A stretch of DNA of 64,000 nucleotides from Nematostella vectensis (GCF_932526225.1 NC_064035.1:9101296-9165295); one strand, 5' to 3'; shown: positions 37,501 through 52,500, numbered from the stretch's first letter. Made by a program: numbers and translations. The notes: generated by a model from the sequence alone, not told the origin.

Positions 37501-40500
37501 TGCCATGACGTGCCATGACGTGCCATGACGTGCCATAACCTGCCATGACGTGCCATGACGTGCCATAACCTGCCATAACCTGCCATGACGTGCCATAACC
37601 TGCCATGACGTGCCATAACCTGCCATGACGTGCCATGACGTGCCATAAACTGCCATGACGTGCCATGACGTGCCATGACGTGCCATGACGTGCCATAACC
37701 TGCCATGACGTGCCATGACGTGCCATAACCTGCCATGACGTGCCATGACGTGCCATAACCTGCCATAACCTGCCATGACGTGCCATGACGTGCCATGACC
37801 TGCCATAACCTGCCATGACGTGCCATGTCGTGCCATAACCTGCCATGACGTGCCATGACGTGCCATAACCTGCCATGACGTGCCATGACGTGCCATAACC
37901 TGCCATGACGTGTCATCACCTGCCATGACGTGCCATGACGTGCCATGACGTGCCATAACCTGCCATGACGTGCCATGACGTGCCATGACCTGCCATAACC
38001 TGCCATGACGTGCCATGACGTGCCATAACCTGCCATGACGTGCCATGACGTGCCATAACCTGCCATGACGTGCCATGACGTGCCATGACGTGCCATGACG
38101 TGCCATGACCTGCCATGACGTGCCATACTATGAGTATTAAATGCCATGGCACGTATTGGCAATGTTTCACCATATATTGCCATGGTGTGCCATGGTGTGC
38201 CATGACTTGGCATACTACATACTATGAGCATGGTAGTTTACTTCCATGAACTGATATGACTTGCCATTGTCTACAATGGACTGCCATGACTCGCCAATGA
38301 ATACCGTTATGTGCTTGATATAATTCGTGATGGTATGTATTAATGCACTACCCTTATTAGTGACACAAGTATTCCACTTTGATATTCGTGACGGTTATCA
38401 TTGACTCTCTACCGTTCCTATGCTTATAATGACTACCATTAAAGATTACCTTGTTCTGGGCATGGTCCCAAGGTGTGACTATCCAAGCATTTTTCGGCTC
38501 CACCAAGCGCAGGGCGTTCATGGCGGCCAGGTAGCATTTGGCTTGTTTTTGAAGGCCTGCCTTACCAGGCAACTCTCGCCCCAATCTTCCACCGTACTCA
38601 TACATCACATTGCCAGCTAAAAATCAAAGAAAATTGGCGCAATCATAACAAAAAAAACAATAATAATAACAACATCATCTTCATCAACAACAAATCACAT
38701 CAACAACGGTAACAAAAATCATTTTGTTTATTCATAGCTATTGTAGTTTATATAAACTAGATAACAGCGACGGTCAGAACACAAATTATACTCTATATAA
38801 ACGCGAGGTTACCCCCATTATATTAAACGTATCGCGTAACGGTATCCATTCAATTCGTCCACAAACCGACTCGTCCACAACCAACTCACCCACAAACCGA
38901 CTCACCCACAAACCGACTCGTCCACAACCAACTCACCCACAAACCGACTCGTCCACAACCAACTCACCCACAAACCGACTCGTCCACAACCAACTCACCC
39001 ACAAACCGACTCGTCCACAACCAACTCACCCACAAACCGACTCGTCCACAACCAACTCACCCACAAACCGACTCGTCCACAACCAACTCACCCACAAACC
39101 GACTCGTCCACAACCAACTCACCCACAAACCGACTCGTCCACAACCAACTCACCCACAAACCGACTCACCCACAAACCGACTCACCCACAAACCGACTCA
39201 CCCACAAGTAGAACATCAAATAGGCACTAATGGTTTCTGGTTTCGTTTGCCAAAAAGGCATGTTACATATGAAAAGCTCAGGATTACTCACCCTTTCGGT
39301 AATCGCCTCGAAACATGTGGAAGGCGTAAAGAAGGTCATAGAACTGATGTGTGGTGATGTCCACAGTGCGGGCATGAGACTCCATGATGCCAACAAACTG
39401 GCGATTTAAAAAATAATAATAATAAGAGGAAAATTAAGACAATTAAGCCTGCTATGGTTAGTAAAGTAATAAGCTAGAGGCTTCAATATCACTTGGGATT
39501 CTTCACCTTGAACTAATGATCGAGTTGAAGGCATGCATGAAGCCGCCTAAGGCAGCCGCCAAAGGTCTCGTGTCTAACCACGGAACACAGCTTAAATAGA
39601 AATTATTGTTTTTTGGGGGGAGGAAGGAAAAACACCATTAGAACGGCCTGAACCAATTAACTTAGTTCACATGGGAACCGGAATCGAACTCAGAACACAG
39701 TAGTGAAGGGCACAAAAAAGCGATACTCTGCACAGGGCGCCACCTGTGCTCCCATACAAATGAGGTGTAGAGGGCTTGTCTCGATACCCAGGGGAGAGTG
39801 GCATGTTTAATCCAAGCTTATATGGACGCATTTAACAATACAACCTTCTATTAAAAAGGAATTGATTAAGGACAATAGAAAAACAGGCACTTCCACGGCT
39901 TGAGCGATTTGTAAAGTACATTTGTAAAGCTATCATCCCAGTAAAGTATGCAACTTACTTGGTCCTTCAAGTTGACATACGGGTATTCACACAACTCCTG
40001 CAGCTGTCCACGCTCGCATAAAACCACCATGAACCGGTGAAGGCAATCTCTCCTCCTGAAATGATGGAAAAAGGATCAAGTTAAAGAACGCAGTTGAGAG
40101 GCTCACTTGACTAGCTCACGTGGCCAGTTCTTGGGTAAGGGTTACTGGTTAAGACACCCACCTGCTTGGGTCAGGGCTACTTGATAAGACACCCACCTGC
40201 TTGGGTCAGGGTTACTGGTAAAGACACCCACCTGTTTGGATCAGGGTTACTGGTAAAGACACCCACCTTTGGGTCAGGGTAACTGGTCAAGACACCCACC
40301 TGCTTAGGTCAGGGTTACTGGTAAAGACACCCACCTGCCTGGGTCAGGGTAACTGGTTAAGACACCCACCTGCTTGGGTCAGTGTCACTGGTAAAGACAC
40401 CCACCTGCCTGGGTCAGGGTTACTGGTAAAGACACCCACCTGCCTGGGTCAGTGTTACTGGTAAAGACACCCACCTGCTTGGGTCAGGGTTACTGGTAAA

Positions 40501-43500
40501 GACACCCAACTGCCTGGGACAGGGTTACTGGTAAAGACACCCACCTGCTTGGGTCAGGGTTACTGGTAAAGACACCCAACTGCCTGGGTCAGGGTTACTG
40601 GTAAAGACACCCAACTGCCTGGGTCAGTGTTACTGGTAAAGACACCCACCTGATTGGGTCAGGGTTACTGGTAAAGACACCCACCTGCTTGGGTCAGGGT
40701 TACTGGTAAAGACACCCACCTGCTTGGGTCAGGGTTACTGGTAAAGACACCCACCTGCTTGGGTCAGGGTTACTGGTAAAGACACCCACCTGCTTGGGTC
40801 AGGGTTACTTGTAAAGACACCCACCTGCTTGGGTCAGGGTTACTGGTAAAGACACCCACCTGCTTGGGTCAGGGTTACTGGTTAATGCAGCATAAGCCTC
40901 GTCATTGTGGCCGAGCTCAAGGTGGTGTTTGAAAATGTTTGACCATAGATTTGGCTGAAAAACAAAAATACATGAATCCTGAAATTTTGCTACAACTAAA
41001 AGGTACATCAATCAGACATCCCGGGCCTATCGACATGACGGAAAAACATGACGTGACACTTCAAATAAGCCCATTTCACATCAAATAAGGCGGAGTACTA
41101 AGTAACTTATAGCAAACAAAATATCAAGTGCGCCTTTTTTTAAATTGATGCAACTTTTTGTAAAGTGTCATTGAAATTTGAGCTTTTCGTCGCTGAACTG
41201 ATACACAGGGCAATGATCATCAAGGAAAAATTATCTTAAAAAGCCAAAATCTGGTTATGTGCACTTTGGCCTCACGTTATTCGTGTTTTAAAAATCAGTC
41301 TGTAATACAAGGAACCTTTAGTCATTGTAAGAAATTGTGTCTACTCTCTATCTAAAATTGCACGTTTTCCAGGTTTTTCTGTCATGTCGGGCCAATCAGT
41401 TTGCAGCTTAGTTCAGTAGGGTGGCATTATCACAATAGGCGACAATAAACACATAAACATCTTATCATTCATATTTCTATTTTGTGTGTTGTGGTGGAGA
41501 GAGCAGACACAACAATATTCATTGGAGAGAAGTTAGGAGTAAAACAAAATGGAAAAAAATTAGGTAAAATCATATCACAAACACCACCTCTACTGTCCCA
41601 CAGGCCATATCAGACCTAGATATGAAAGTGGTGAAAAATAGGGTAGAGGTGATATTGTTCCTCACAGCTTTGTGAGACCCTGTCTTTTGCTGTGGTGATG
41701 CTTCTACTTACAACATTAGGATCCTTTGAGTTGGCAATACTAAGTGCTGTGTTAGCTACAGATATTACCATGTCTAGAACTTCAAACTGCTCAAAGAGGC
41801 GCATGACCTAAAGACAGAAAAGCAAGAGAGAAGCAAGGACACAGTTAGTAAGGAGGTAATAAAGGCCCACAACCTAAACACAAGGTACTGATGTAAGCAC
41901 AAAGAAGCAGGAAAACATTGGCTATTTGGTGATAAAGGAGGTCGAGAATGTTATAGCGCTGTTAAAGAAATAAACCCTGTTAATTACTTCACCTTGACAT
42001 AATACAGCACAACTAGAGAGGCAGGATCTTGGCTGTCAGACTGTAACAGCTTGCGTATTGAGCCATCTTCATCTACTGCAATCATAGGTAAACAAGGTCA
42101 TAAGCACATTGGTAGACACAATGTGCTTATGACCACTGCCAGGTGGCATATGGTGGTAATCTACCTAAATTATGTCAACTCACCAATTCCCTCTGCCGCC
42201 TTTGTGAAATGCTCAAGAGCTTTATGGTGTTCCCCAGTGACTAGATGTGACTGGCCGCACAAGAAGTCATGATAGGTCTGAAAAATGGCACCCCAGCCGG
42301 CAATCAAATGGCAGTAGCCCTGGAGGAGCATGTGCTGACAGTTTGACAGGAGAAAATCAGCAAGTAAGATTGATTGTGTTGGCCAACTAACAACTTGATG
42401 TAAGGAATTTACAGACAGCAGTGGGCAAAGATTCTATCCATGAACTTTATTCCAGTGATATTCCAGTTATATTCAGAATGTTTGTCAAATTCTAAGACTT
42501 TCTATATAAAAAAGTTTATTTTGATAGAAAGGTTAGGTCTGGGTAAGGGTAAATCACTACCAAGCTGGAATATTTTGGTTATTCTACCGATTAAACACAA
42601 TACCTATGCAATGTTTTCTAAAAGAAATGAAAATTTGAATAAAAACTCAAAGTTCTCTTAAAAGGTAAAGCAGAATACCAAAAATTAAATGTAATTATGC
42701 AGAAAATGTAATTGTGCAGAAAATAATTCAAATACAAGAAATCTAAATATTGTGACAAATATGAGTATCTCTTGCTGTTCACTTACTAGGCAATCCAAAA
42801 AACTTATCAGGACTTGCACCAAATGAGCTATTTTAAAGGATACAGGAGCCCAGCTAAACAGGAAAGAGTTATCTTCAGTTTTGCACCAAATGACTGTTGA
42901 TCCAGACCTTGTGTTCTAGAGACCATATCTCTAAGTTGCTGTCCTCCACTACTCTGAATAAAGGCTTCCAGCAAGGTGCCACCAGAATGATCTAAAAACA
43001 TGATCCAACCAACAAAAATCATCCATTATTTGACTGAGTGGAAATCAGCCAGCAATTACTACAATGCTTTACAAGTGTTGTTTGGTGGTAAAGATTTTTT
43101 CTTAATAGTTTATAAAGCATAACACAACTAATTCTTGTATGAAACTTAATCAGAGACAGAGAATCTGGCTTAATTGATTAAAAGAAGACTTGATCAATTC
43201 ATAATAAACGCAGCTATTTGTGACTTGAACACAACTACTTGACATTAAACATTTGGGCATAACTTTTTTTTTATTCTTCTTATTTGTATTATAACTCTTT
43301 TTTCTTCAAGTGCATACATACCAAGAAGATCAAGTATATTTCTTTGCATTCCATCAGAGATCTCGAGGGCAGCTAACTGCTTGAGGTTAGACTCACTGGA
43401 AACATTACAAAGATAACAGCTCTGTTAATAACAAAGCATGCGATAATATCAATAATTGGTAGGGGCCTTTTAATAAGCTTTTGATTATTAACATTATTTA

Positions 43501-46500
43501 AACATCCTATCTTGAGATTCAGACTGACAAGTGATGAATAAAAAACAAACTCCTTATTGTACATCATTGTATCAATAACATACATAAGGTTCCAGTTTTT
43601 CAAACTCGAATATCTATTCTCTAGCAAGCCCTTGTAAAAAAAGGGGTGATACAACTGTACTCATTTGGTCTTGTAGTGAACTCAACAGTCCTCACGCAAT
43701 CCTGTTTTTTTTCTGAACATTATTGTCTAACTTACTATGCATTTGAAGGTGCTGGAGCAGGCTTCTGCTCTGCAATCCAGTGAAGGGTATGGTAGCATCG
43801 CAACAGCCTACACGCATGTGGTATGTACAGAGAACTGATATCTTGACATCGTTGAGGAGATGTGAAAGCCTGTGCATTGAACCACACAGATTAAATTAGC
43901 CACGAGCCATAAAAATGCACAACTCTAGGAAATGTTGGTATTAGACCCTGTTTAGATAGAGCTATTTGTACATTGACCAAAAGGCAGTATCTCTTTATAA
44001 AGAAAATGCTTAACCAAACTCTGGCATAGCTATTTCATCAATATTATTAAGCGATAGCTTAAGGCAAACAAATCTAGCAAACATATTTGTAATGTGGCTC
44101 AATGGGAAATGTGCATAAGAGCCAGAGAGCTTTCAGTGGAACTTTGATGTGGGGGTGGGTGTCTACTAGACCCAAGTGATAGCATACCCTTGATTCTAGC
44201 CTTTCCACAATGCAGAGAAGGACCAGTAGATCACAACAGAAGTTCATGCGTGCATTGACCATTTGCTGGAAGCTCAGGCAGAGGGTTGAAATCATGGATG
44301 TACTGCCAAAAACCTGCTTGCAGCCATCACCCAACCAGTCTATGAACACAAATAATATTTAATGTCTTTTATTAGAAGGTAAAAATTCCTTATATCAAAG
44401 CAGCATTGTCACCAGTTTACTTCCGCAAGCCTGATAAAAACCTCAACCGACAGTAGACAAAAGTATCTATTAGAATCTATTTAACAGGCCATGCGCTCTA
44501 AATTATCAGTCACACCCTCGGAGAAACATCCAATAGACACACTGTTTTACGATTTTGAAATATTTTTTACATTTACCATTAAAAATCACCAGAGATAATA
44601 TGTAATCGACTTCAAGTAAACTGGTGACACTTTAAACTTCAATCTAATTCAGTTTCCCTACACTCAATTTCAGGTATAAAATGATGTTGTTAAATAAAAT
44701 ACATTTAGTTTTCTTATTTTTAAAGTCAGATATGTTAGATGATTCAAAGATCAAAAACAGTGTTAGATGAAGGAAGAAAGTTTCCATGAGGTAACTCTTA
44801 GGCTTGGCATAATGAGTTGATGACAGATATATAATCACCAACAGTGTATTGTAGGAAACCTCATGCTATTTTGTCTGTGTACTGATGGTCCACTAATTTT
44901 TATTCTTGTTATTTTGTACAACTATGTTTTCTTTCAGATCAAAATTTTAAAGGTGACAGCATGTGTTACACTTGATCTTGATTTACATGTACATAGCAAG
45001 AGGAAGAAAAAGAGAATAATAAAAAAGAGAGGGTGACACAGAAATTTAGTGCATAAATCATTGGGAAAATCCCTGGAACTGTACCTCATTTTCTAGTTTA
45101 CTTTTTGTACAATCTCTACTATTAGTTTTCACAATAAACAAAGATAGGTCTCCCCAGTGAACCAGTAGCATTTTCCTCCATTTATGTGTGCATCTATTTG
45201 GTTTTATTTGCATGAAATAACTAAATTGCACTCTAGTTGCAACAAACCTGGGTTAGCAGCCTTTGTGCTATCAAGGTTCATCCCAGAAAGATCAAGTGGT
45301 TGCAGAATGATTTCAAGACAGCTCAGCAAGTCAGGGATTGCTTGTAACCTAAAGTTGAGCAAAGGCTCTTGGTTATATACAATAGCAGCAAGTCAGGGAT
45401 TGCTTGTAACCTAAAGTTGAGCAGAGACTCTTGGTTATATACAATAGCAGCAAGTCAGGGATTGTTTGTAACCTAAAGTTGAGCAAAGGCTCTTGGTTAT
45501 ATACAATAGCAGCAAGTCAGGGATTGCGTGTAACCTAAAGTTGAGCAGAGACTCTTGGTTATATACAATAGCAGCAAGTCAGGGATTGTTTGTAACCTAA
45601 AGTTGAGCAAAGGCTCTTGGTTATATACAATAGCAGCAAGTCAGGGATTGCTTGTAACCTAAAGTTGAGCAAAGGCTCTTGGTTATAAACAATAGCAGCA
45701 AGTCAGGAATTGCTTGTAACCTAAAGTTGAGCAAAGGCTCTTGGTTATATACAATAGCAGCAAGTCAGGGATTGCTTGTAACCTAAAGTTGAGCAGAGAC
45801 TCTTGGTTATATACAATAGCAGGGAATAAATGGTTTGAATTTGCTGAACAAGAAGGCTGTCTACCTTGCTCCCCTCCCCCTAGCAAATACTGCATATACC
45901 CTTGCTATTCAAATACATTGTGAATCAATCATTTTTATAACATGCGAATCAATCTTTTTATAACCAATCAATAAAATCATGTATCAAATATGTGAATCAA
46001 TCATTTTTATAACCAATTACTTAAAACCAAGTTTACTATACAAGTTTTTATAACCAATCACTTAAATCAAGTATCAAACAACATGTGAATCAATCATTTT
46101 GATAACCAATCAATAAAACCATGTATAAAACAAATATGTGAATCAATCATTTTGATAACCAATCACTTAAATCAATTAAATCAAGTACCAAACAGCATGT
46201 GAATCAATCATTTTGATATCCAATTAATAAAATTATGTATAAAAATGTGAATCAATCATTTTGATAACCAATCACTTAAATCAATTAAATCAAGTATCAA
46301 ACAGCATGTGAATCAATCATTTTGATAACCAATCACTTAAATCAATTAAATCAAGTATCAAACAGCATGTGAATCAATCATTTTGATAACCAATCACTTA
46401 AATCAAGTATCAAACAGCATGTGAATCAATCATTTTGATAACCAATCACTTAAATCAAGTATCAAACAGCATGTGAATCAATCATTTTGATAACCAATCA

Positions 46501-49500
46501 CTTAAATCAAGTATCAAACAGCATGTGAATCAATCATTTTGATAACCAATCACTTAAATCAAGTATCAAACAGCATGTGAATCAATCATTTTGATAACCA
46601 ATCACTTAAATCAATTAAATCAAGTATCAAACAGCATGTGAATCAATCATTTTGATAACCAATCACTTAAATCAAGTATCAAACAGCATGTGAATCAATC
46701 ATTTTGATAACCAATCACTTAAATAAAGTATCAAACAGCATGTGAATCAATCATTTTGATAACCAATCACTTAAATCAAGTATCAAACAGCATGTGAATC
46801 AATCATTTTGATAACCAATCAATTAAATCAAGTATCAAACAGCACGTGAATCAATCATTTTGATAACCATACAGTACTAGGGCAGAGGGGGTAGCTACCC
46901 AACTAGTAAAGTCAGAATTTTACAAAGGACAAAAGAAACAAAAATGCTGTCTGCCCCCTCCACCACCAACAACATTAACAATAAAACTGCCAGAAATATC
47001 ACTCTATCTTTAACTGCTACCTTGCTTCAATGGTTTGAGCAAACGGTGAGCTGTCTTCATCTCCAGTTAGAAGTTTGTCCTCCCCTCTAAAACAAATTTT
47101 TTAAACATTATCAGAGAATCCTTAACAATTATTTATCACTGCAATGCCTTCAGAATTAAGTTAATAATTTGGTAGATTAGTTAGCTTACATAAAATTACT
47201 TAGGCTGAATTGCATTATCAAAAAAATTAAAACAAAGAAATATATTTCAGATACCTCCCATACTGATAATAAATATTGTTAATATTATCAATTAGATAAC
47301 AAAACTGTGATAAACTTGAATCATTCTGTGTAAGCTTGGACACATGGAATAAAAAGATTCTATCAAGGAGTGTAGCTCTAAGTTAAGGCCATGTTACACA
47401 AGGCAATTTTCGACTGTAACTGGCAACGCAATGATCGTTGTGAGCGTAATTGCCTCGTGTAACATCCCCTTTTTTGCAACTGGAAATGCAGCAAATTATT
47501 GCAAACAAATTATAGAAAATTACAGAAATCATAGTTACTGTTTTCTGGCTGTATTTTGACCAAGAGCTGCTGACATTTAAAATTTACAACAGATGTGTTG
47601 CATTGGGAAAAAATTTTTGCGAGCATGTGACATCCCTCAGCAACTAATAGTTTTTATTTGCCATCATTGCGTTGCCAGTTGCAGATGGAAATGGCCTCGT
47701 GTAAGGTGTGGATAACTCAAATACTGCTCTATTTACCTGTCGTGGGCTAAAAGAGAGGACGCTATCTCCTTTGCCGTCACTTCTGGGTCTCCTTTGTACA
47801 AGAGGGCATACTCTATGGCAGCTTTGTTTTCATCTGTTACCTATTGAGTGGTTATATTGCAGAAATTGATAAATATTGAGATGAGTACTGTAAAATTAAA
47901 ACAAGTACAAGACAGTTGTTAGCATACACAACATTGTAGATCTTACTTACTGTATCAGTTACCAGTTTGAAGGCTTTACAATAGAGTGTAAGTGCTGATC
48001 TCGTTGAACTATCTGTTTTGGCAAAAATGCACTGTATAGACAATCATGTATGTATGAGAAGGTAAAGGAAAGGGAACTTAGGTTAGACACTTTCTTTTTG
48101 TGTGCCATTCCAAATACTTGAAAATAAAGGGAGAAGATTGTTCCATCTTCATTAGCATGCATTGGAGTGGTATATGAAAACAACAGCATCTAAAACTAGG
48201 TCTTAGTGACATCGTAATATGACAACATGTGGGCATACACCCTTATTACTCAGTTTAAGAAAAAACAAAACTTCCAAGATACTGTACAATAAAATTAATT
48301 TTGATTTCACTACAAATACAAAACTTAACTGAATGGAGTATCTTATTTGGTGACTTTTATTATAATGACTTGTTCTTTATAAGTTACATTATTGAAGTTG
48401 CCAGAAGACAGATGGCTGATAAGGTACTAATTCCTACAGTTATTTCTTTTTTGAAATTGGTAAATTAGACAGCCGGCTGTCGAATACATACTCTTCTCTA
48501 GAAATGGTTCAGCATAGAAGTCCTCAGGGTCCACCTCATCTGGCATTAGGCTAATCTTCTCAATGGCATCACAAGGTCTCAGAAATGATACCATTTCCTA
48601 TGTAAAAGTATATGATTTCAGTAGTCAAGTGTGTAGGGTTTCAATTCCTAAAGTTGTGCTTTGCTTACCTTTCTGATTACACAAACCAAATCGGTGGTGT
48701 CATCTGCAAATAAACCAAATGGTTTGCATCCAGCCTGCAATAAAACATTTACAAAGAGTTTTTATGTGATCAAGTAAAAGAGAAAGTGTCTTCATGCATT
48801 CTTGTATGTTGGTGAATAAAATGGATACAGGCAGTCTAGATTTATTTGTATAGTTTTATGATTAATGTCTTTTCTACCCTTGACACTTTTTTTTATTAAA
48901 TTTGGTTGATTCCAAAAGGCAAATGGGTGTTATTTTTTTCAAGAACAGGAGATTCTAAATATAAAAAGATTCTCAATAAAGAGTTGATAGGACCTACCAC
49001 ATGATACTGAATGACGTAACTGTAGAACTGCTCCCAGCATCTTAACTGGAGCTGAAAGTACTCATCGTAGGATAAGTCTCCATCTGGGGCATTAAGCTGG
49101 ATTTCTCCATCAATCAAACTCGTCACAAGTTGTTGCAGTTCCTGTCTGTTGCTTAAGAGACTCTGGATAGCACTTGGGGGAAGACTGGGACTAGATGGAT
49201 AGATCTGAATAACAAAACAGGGACCACAATTAATTGAAAGCAGTTTTTGGTTGTACCTCATTTCCTTGCTATTTCTGGACATTCGAACATTATATGCGGT
49301 TTTCACTTGTTAAAAAAAGGCTTTGAAAATTGGGATGTGGATTATACGCAGGTGCTCATTATATGCAGGTAAATACGGTACTGTTGTTGTTACTCTGTGG
49401 AGCTAGCCAACTGACCTGTACAGCTTTTAGGATTGCCTGATCTCTGAGTCGGCCAGGGTAAAACAGCTCATCTAAGAATACTTCCTATGGATGAAACAAA

Positions 49501-52500
49501 TAACCAATGTAATGTGGACTGGTGGAAAATGGTGTAAAAGTCCAGGAGATATATACCCTTGGCTCTCTGTGAGCGGGCACCACAATCTGGGAAGGGACTA
49601 TTGATGATGTCGACCTCTTCCAGCAAGAACTACTTGCATCTCTGTGGACAAAACAATATATGGTAAGTGCAGTATCCAGGAACATACACAGGGGGGGAGG
49701 GTGCAGGTTGTGTACACTCACCCCCTGGCAGCCAAAAAGTGGGTCATTTCTTATTAAGGAATCTCCAAATACTATGACCAATCCTGGGTACTCGCCTGGT
49801 ATTGCTTATATTAGCAAAGGATGTTCTAAGCCAAGCAGATGATATGATCAGATGATCTTACAGGATGCCTGCATATGTACATACCCTTCTAAGCCTGTGA
49901 ACATGGTGACTGGCTCTCCATCTGTTGTCGAGAATGTTGCCCAAACATGTTGAGCTGTGAGTGAAAAATCTACTAGACTGCCCTGTAAATACAATTGAGG
50001 ATCATCAGTATTCAGTGACCACATAACAAATGATAGCAGCTGTCTTACCATTTCAGAATCCACATGAGAAATGTAAACAGGTAGCATGCAGATACTTTCT
50101 TCAGATGCAACAGCTTCATAGACAGAGAACTAAAACAAGGAAAACAATTTAAGAATAACCCCAAACCCTGTATACAGTTAGGGCTCTCTACAAGTCTATC
50201 AGCACTTAAACATATGAAATACATTATCCATTAGGTATAGAAATTGTAGACTGCATCCCATGAATTGTTTAGTAATTATAAGAAAGAATTAAAGGGGCAA
50301 TCACACCTGTATATTTCCCAGTTACTCTCCAACTCTACCATTTCAAACTGAACCCATTTTTTGATAGGGTGCATTTTTGCATATCATCAAATGCACAGGA
50401 AAATAACAAGAGAAGTGTGTTGATACAATAAAGTACCCTGTGCAAGTGTCTACCTGTTTATGAAAAGGGAAGCACAAATGAACTGCTATATACACTCTGC
50501 CTGTAGAAGCCTGCACATATTTACACATTCTATGGCTCTGGGCTGAAACCAAGAGAAAATAGAAATACCATCAACATCTATAGACTTACATGATAACCTT
50601 TTGTCTGGAACTCTTCTTTTACAGATTTACCAGCAGTAATTCTATTACATAATAATCATACTACTTATAAAAGGCTAATTAAAAATATATATACCATCTG
50701 AAGACTGGCTATCAATATCATCTGAAACATCATCAAGTAAATTCTTGACTGCAATGCACTCTTGTTTCTAAAGACAAAATTAGATGTTATGGTTGAACTC
50801 AAGATTTTATATGGAACATATGGTTATCACTAGAATAAAACTAGCCTGGTATAACTAGAAAAACTACAGACAGGCTGTAGAAAAGGGGAAATAGGATTAA
50901 CAAAGGGATTAATATTAATGTTGAATTGCTATATGAAAACAGAGTTGTTTTACTGACATTTCATCAGTAACCCTTTGCCAAAGCACAAAAAAACATGGTT
51001 AAATAATATAAAAACCAAAATTCATTTACCTGACAGGACCATATTCTAAACTTGTGGTCACGGCATAAAGTAAAGATACACATTTGCTTCCCTAAAGGCT
51101 GTAGAGTAAGTTCAAGCACACCATCTGCATCGGGGGTGACACCCCTCAGGCTAGTTGGTACAAGCCCAGACCACAGGCGCTGCATCACGCTGGATTTGCG
51201 TAATTCAAACTGCTCAGATTCACCTGAAAGGTGTATTCTTCTTTAGTCACTCATTGCACAAATTAAGAAAATTCCTGTAAAAAACTTAATAATAATAAAT
51301 CATCATAATAATGATGATAATGATGGATCTATAAACTATAAGTCTCAGGAAAGATCTGCTACAATAGGTGGCTGTTTTATGATTTAAAAACAGCTACAAA
51401 ATCTATATCAAGGGTTTTATTAAGTTTTGGGGTAGGTGGTGGAGACTGATAAGTAGGGGGTGGAAGTTATTTTATTTTATTAGTTCAAATAAATCATTAT
51501 TAAACCTTTTAAAGAAAGTAGCTGGTACTTGGAAAATAGTAGCTGGCTGTTCCACCGGCCTCCGGTCCTAAATGAAACCCCTGCTATATTATTAGATCCA
51601 CAGAGTACATTTAGATGGACAAAGTGCAATTGATATTGTTAACCTACTATTATTGCCAGGTGGGGGAAGTTTGATCAGCAGAATGCTACCACTAGCAGTG
51701 GCAAGAGCAAAGAGCACTTGCCCATCTTGGCACAACCACCCAGACGCATAGAGACAATGTGTGCTAAATACTGCAAGATTCCATGGCTCATTTACTTCAG
51801 GGATAGAGTGGAGGTTGAAGATAGATGGTAAGGTCACATTAGAAGATGAGGAGAGAAAGAAAGTCTGCAATTAGGAAAAAAAACATATTCAACATAGTGA
51901 TATTATAATAAAGTTTACATAATGTTTTTTTTTCAGTTAGTTTGTCAAATATTGTCAAACGTAAAGCATAGAAACATGGAAATGCTGTAACAAATTTTCT
52001 ATGTGTGGAAAGCTGAGTAAGTGACAATTTGCTAAAATGTATGCTCAGTGCACTCTAATTCCATTCGTGCTGAATGAATTGGCACTCTAATACAATTACT
52101 ACTCTAATGTAATTGGTACTTTAATGCAATTGGTACTCTTATTCAATTGGCACTCTAATGCAGTTGGAACTACAGTCGAAGCTCTCTGAGCGACCGCTCT
52201 CGTAAGCGACCAGCCCCGATAACGACCACGATCACGAATAACCGAGAGAAATGGCACACAAACTCTGTAATTCTAAGCTCTCGTAAGCGACCAACTTATC
52301 AGGGTGACCAGCTCCGTTAACGACCACAATTTCAAAACACCAACTGAGATTTTATTTTATTTTTAAGCTCTCGTAAGCGACCACGATGATTTTTGGCTTT
52401 ACAACATCAGTCAACACCTGATAAACATCATACCCGATGCATGCTGAAATCTCATATAAAGCGGAAATGTTCTAACTATTAAAGAATTCCATAATTTCGA

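Noticed and set aside
37048-38231. Long minus-strand frames of 352, 367 and 185 residues made of MARHGTSWHV-type phrases
   Set aside because: Produced by the 10-bp satellite, which stays open in several frames with the same decapeptide; lies in a NUP160 intron.
51646-51656. GC-AG intron after NUP160 exon 3 (CCTG|GCAATA)
   Set aside because: A normal GT donor (AATA|GTAGGT) ten bases on keeps the same frame and is simpler.
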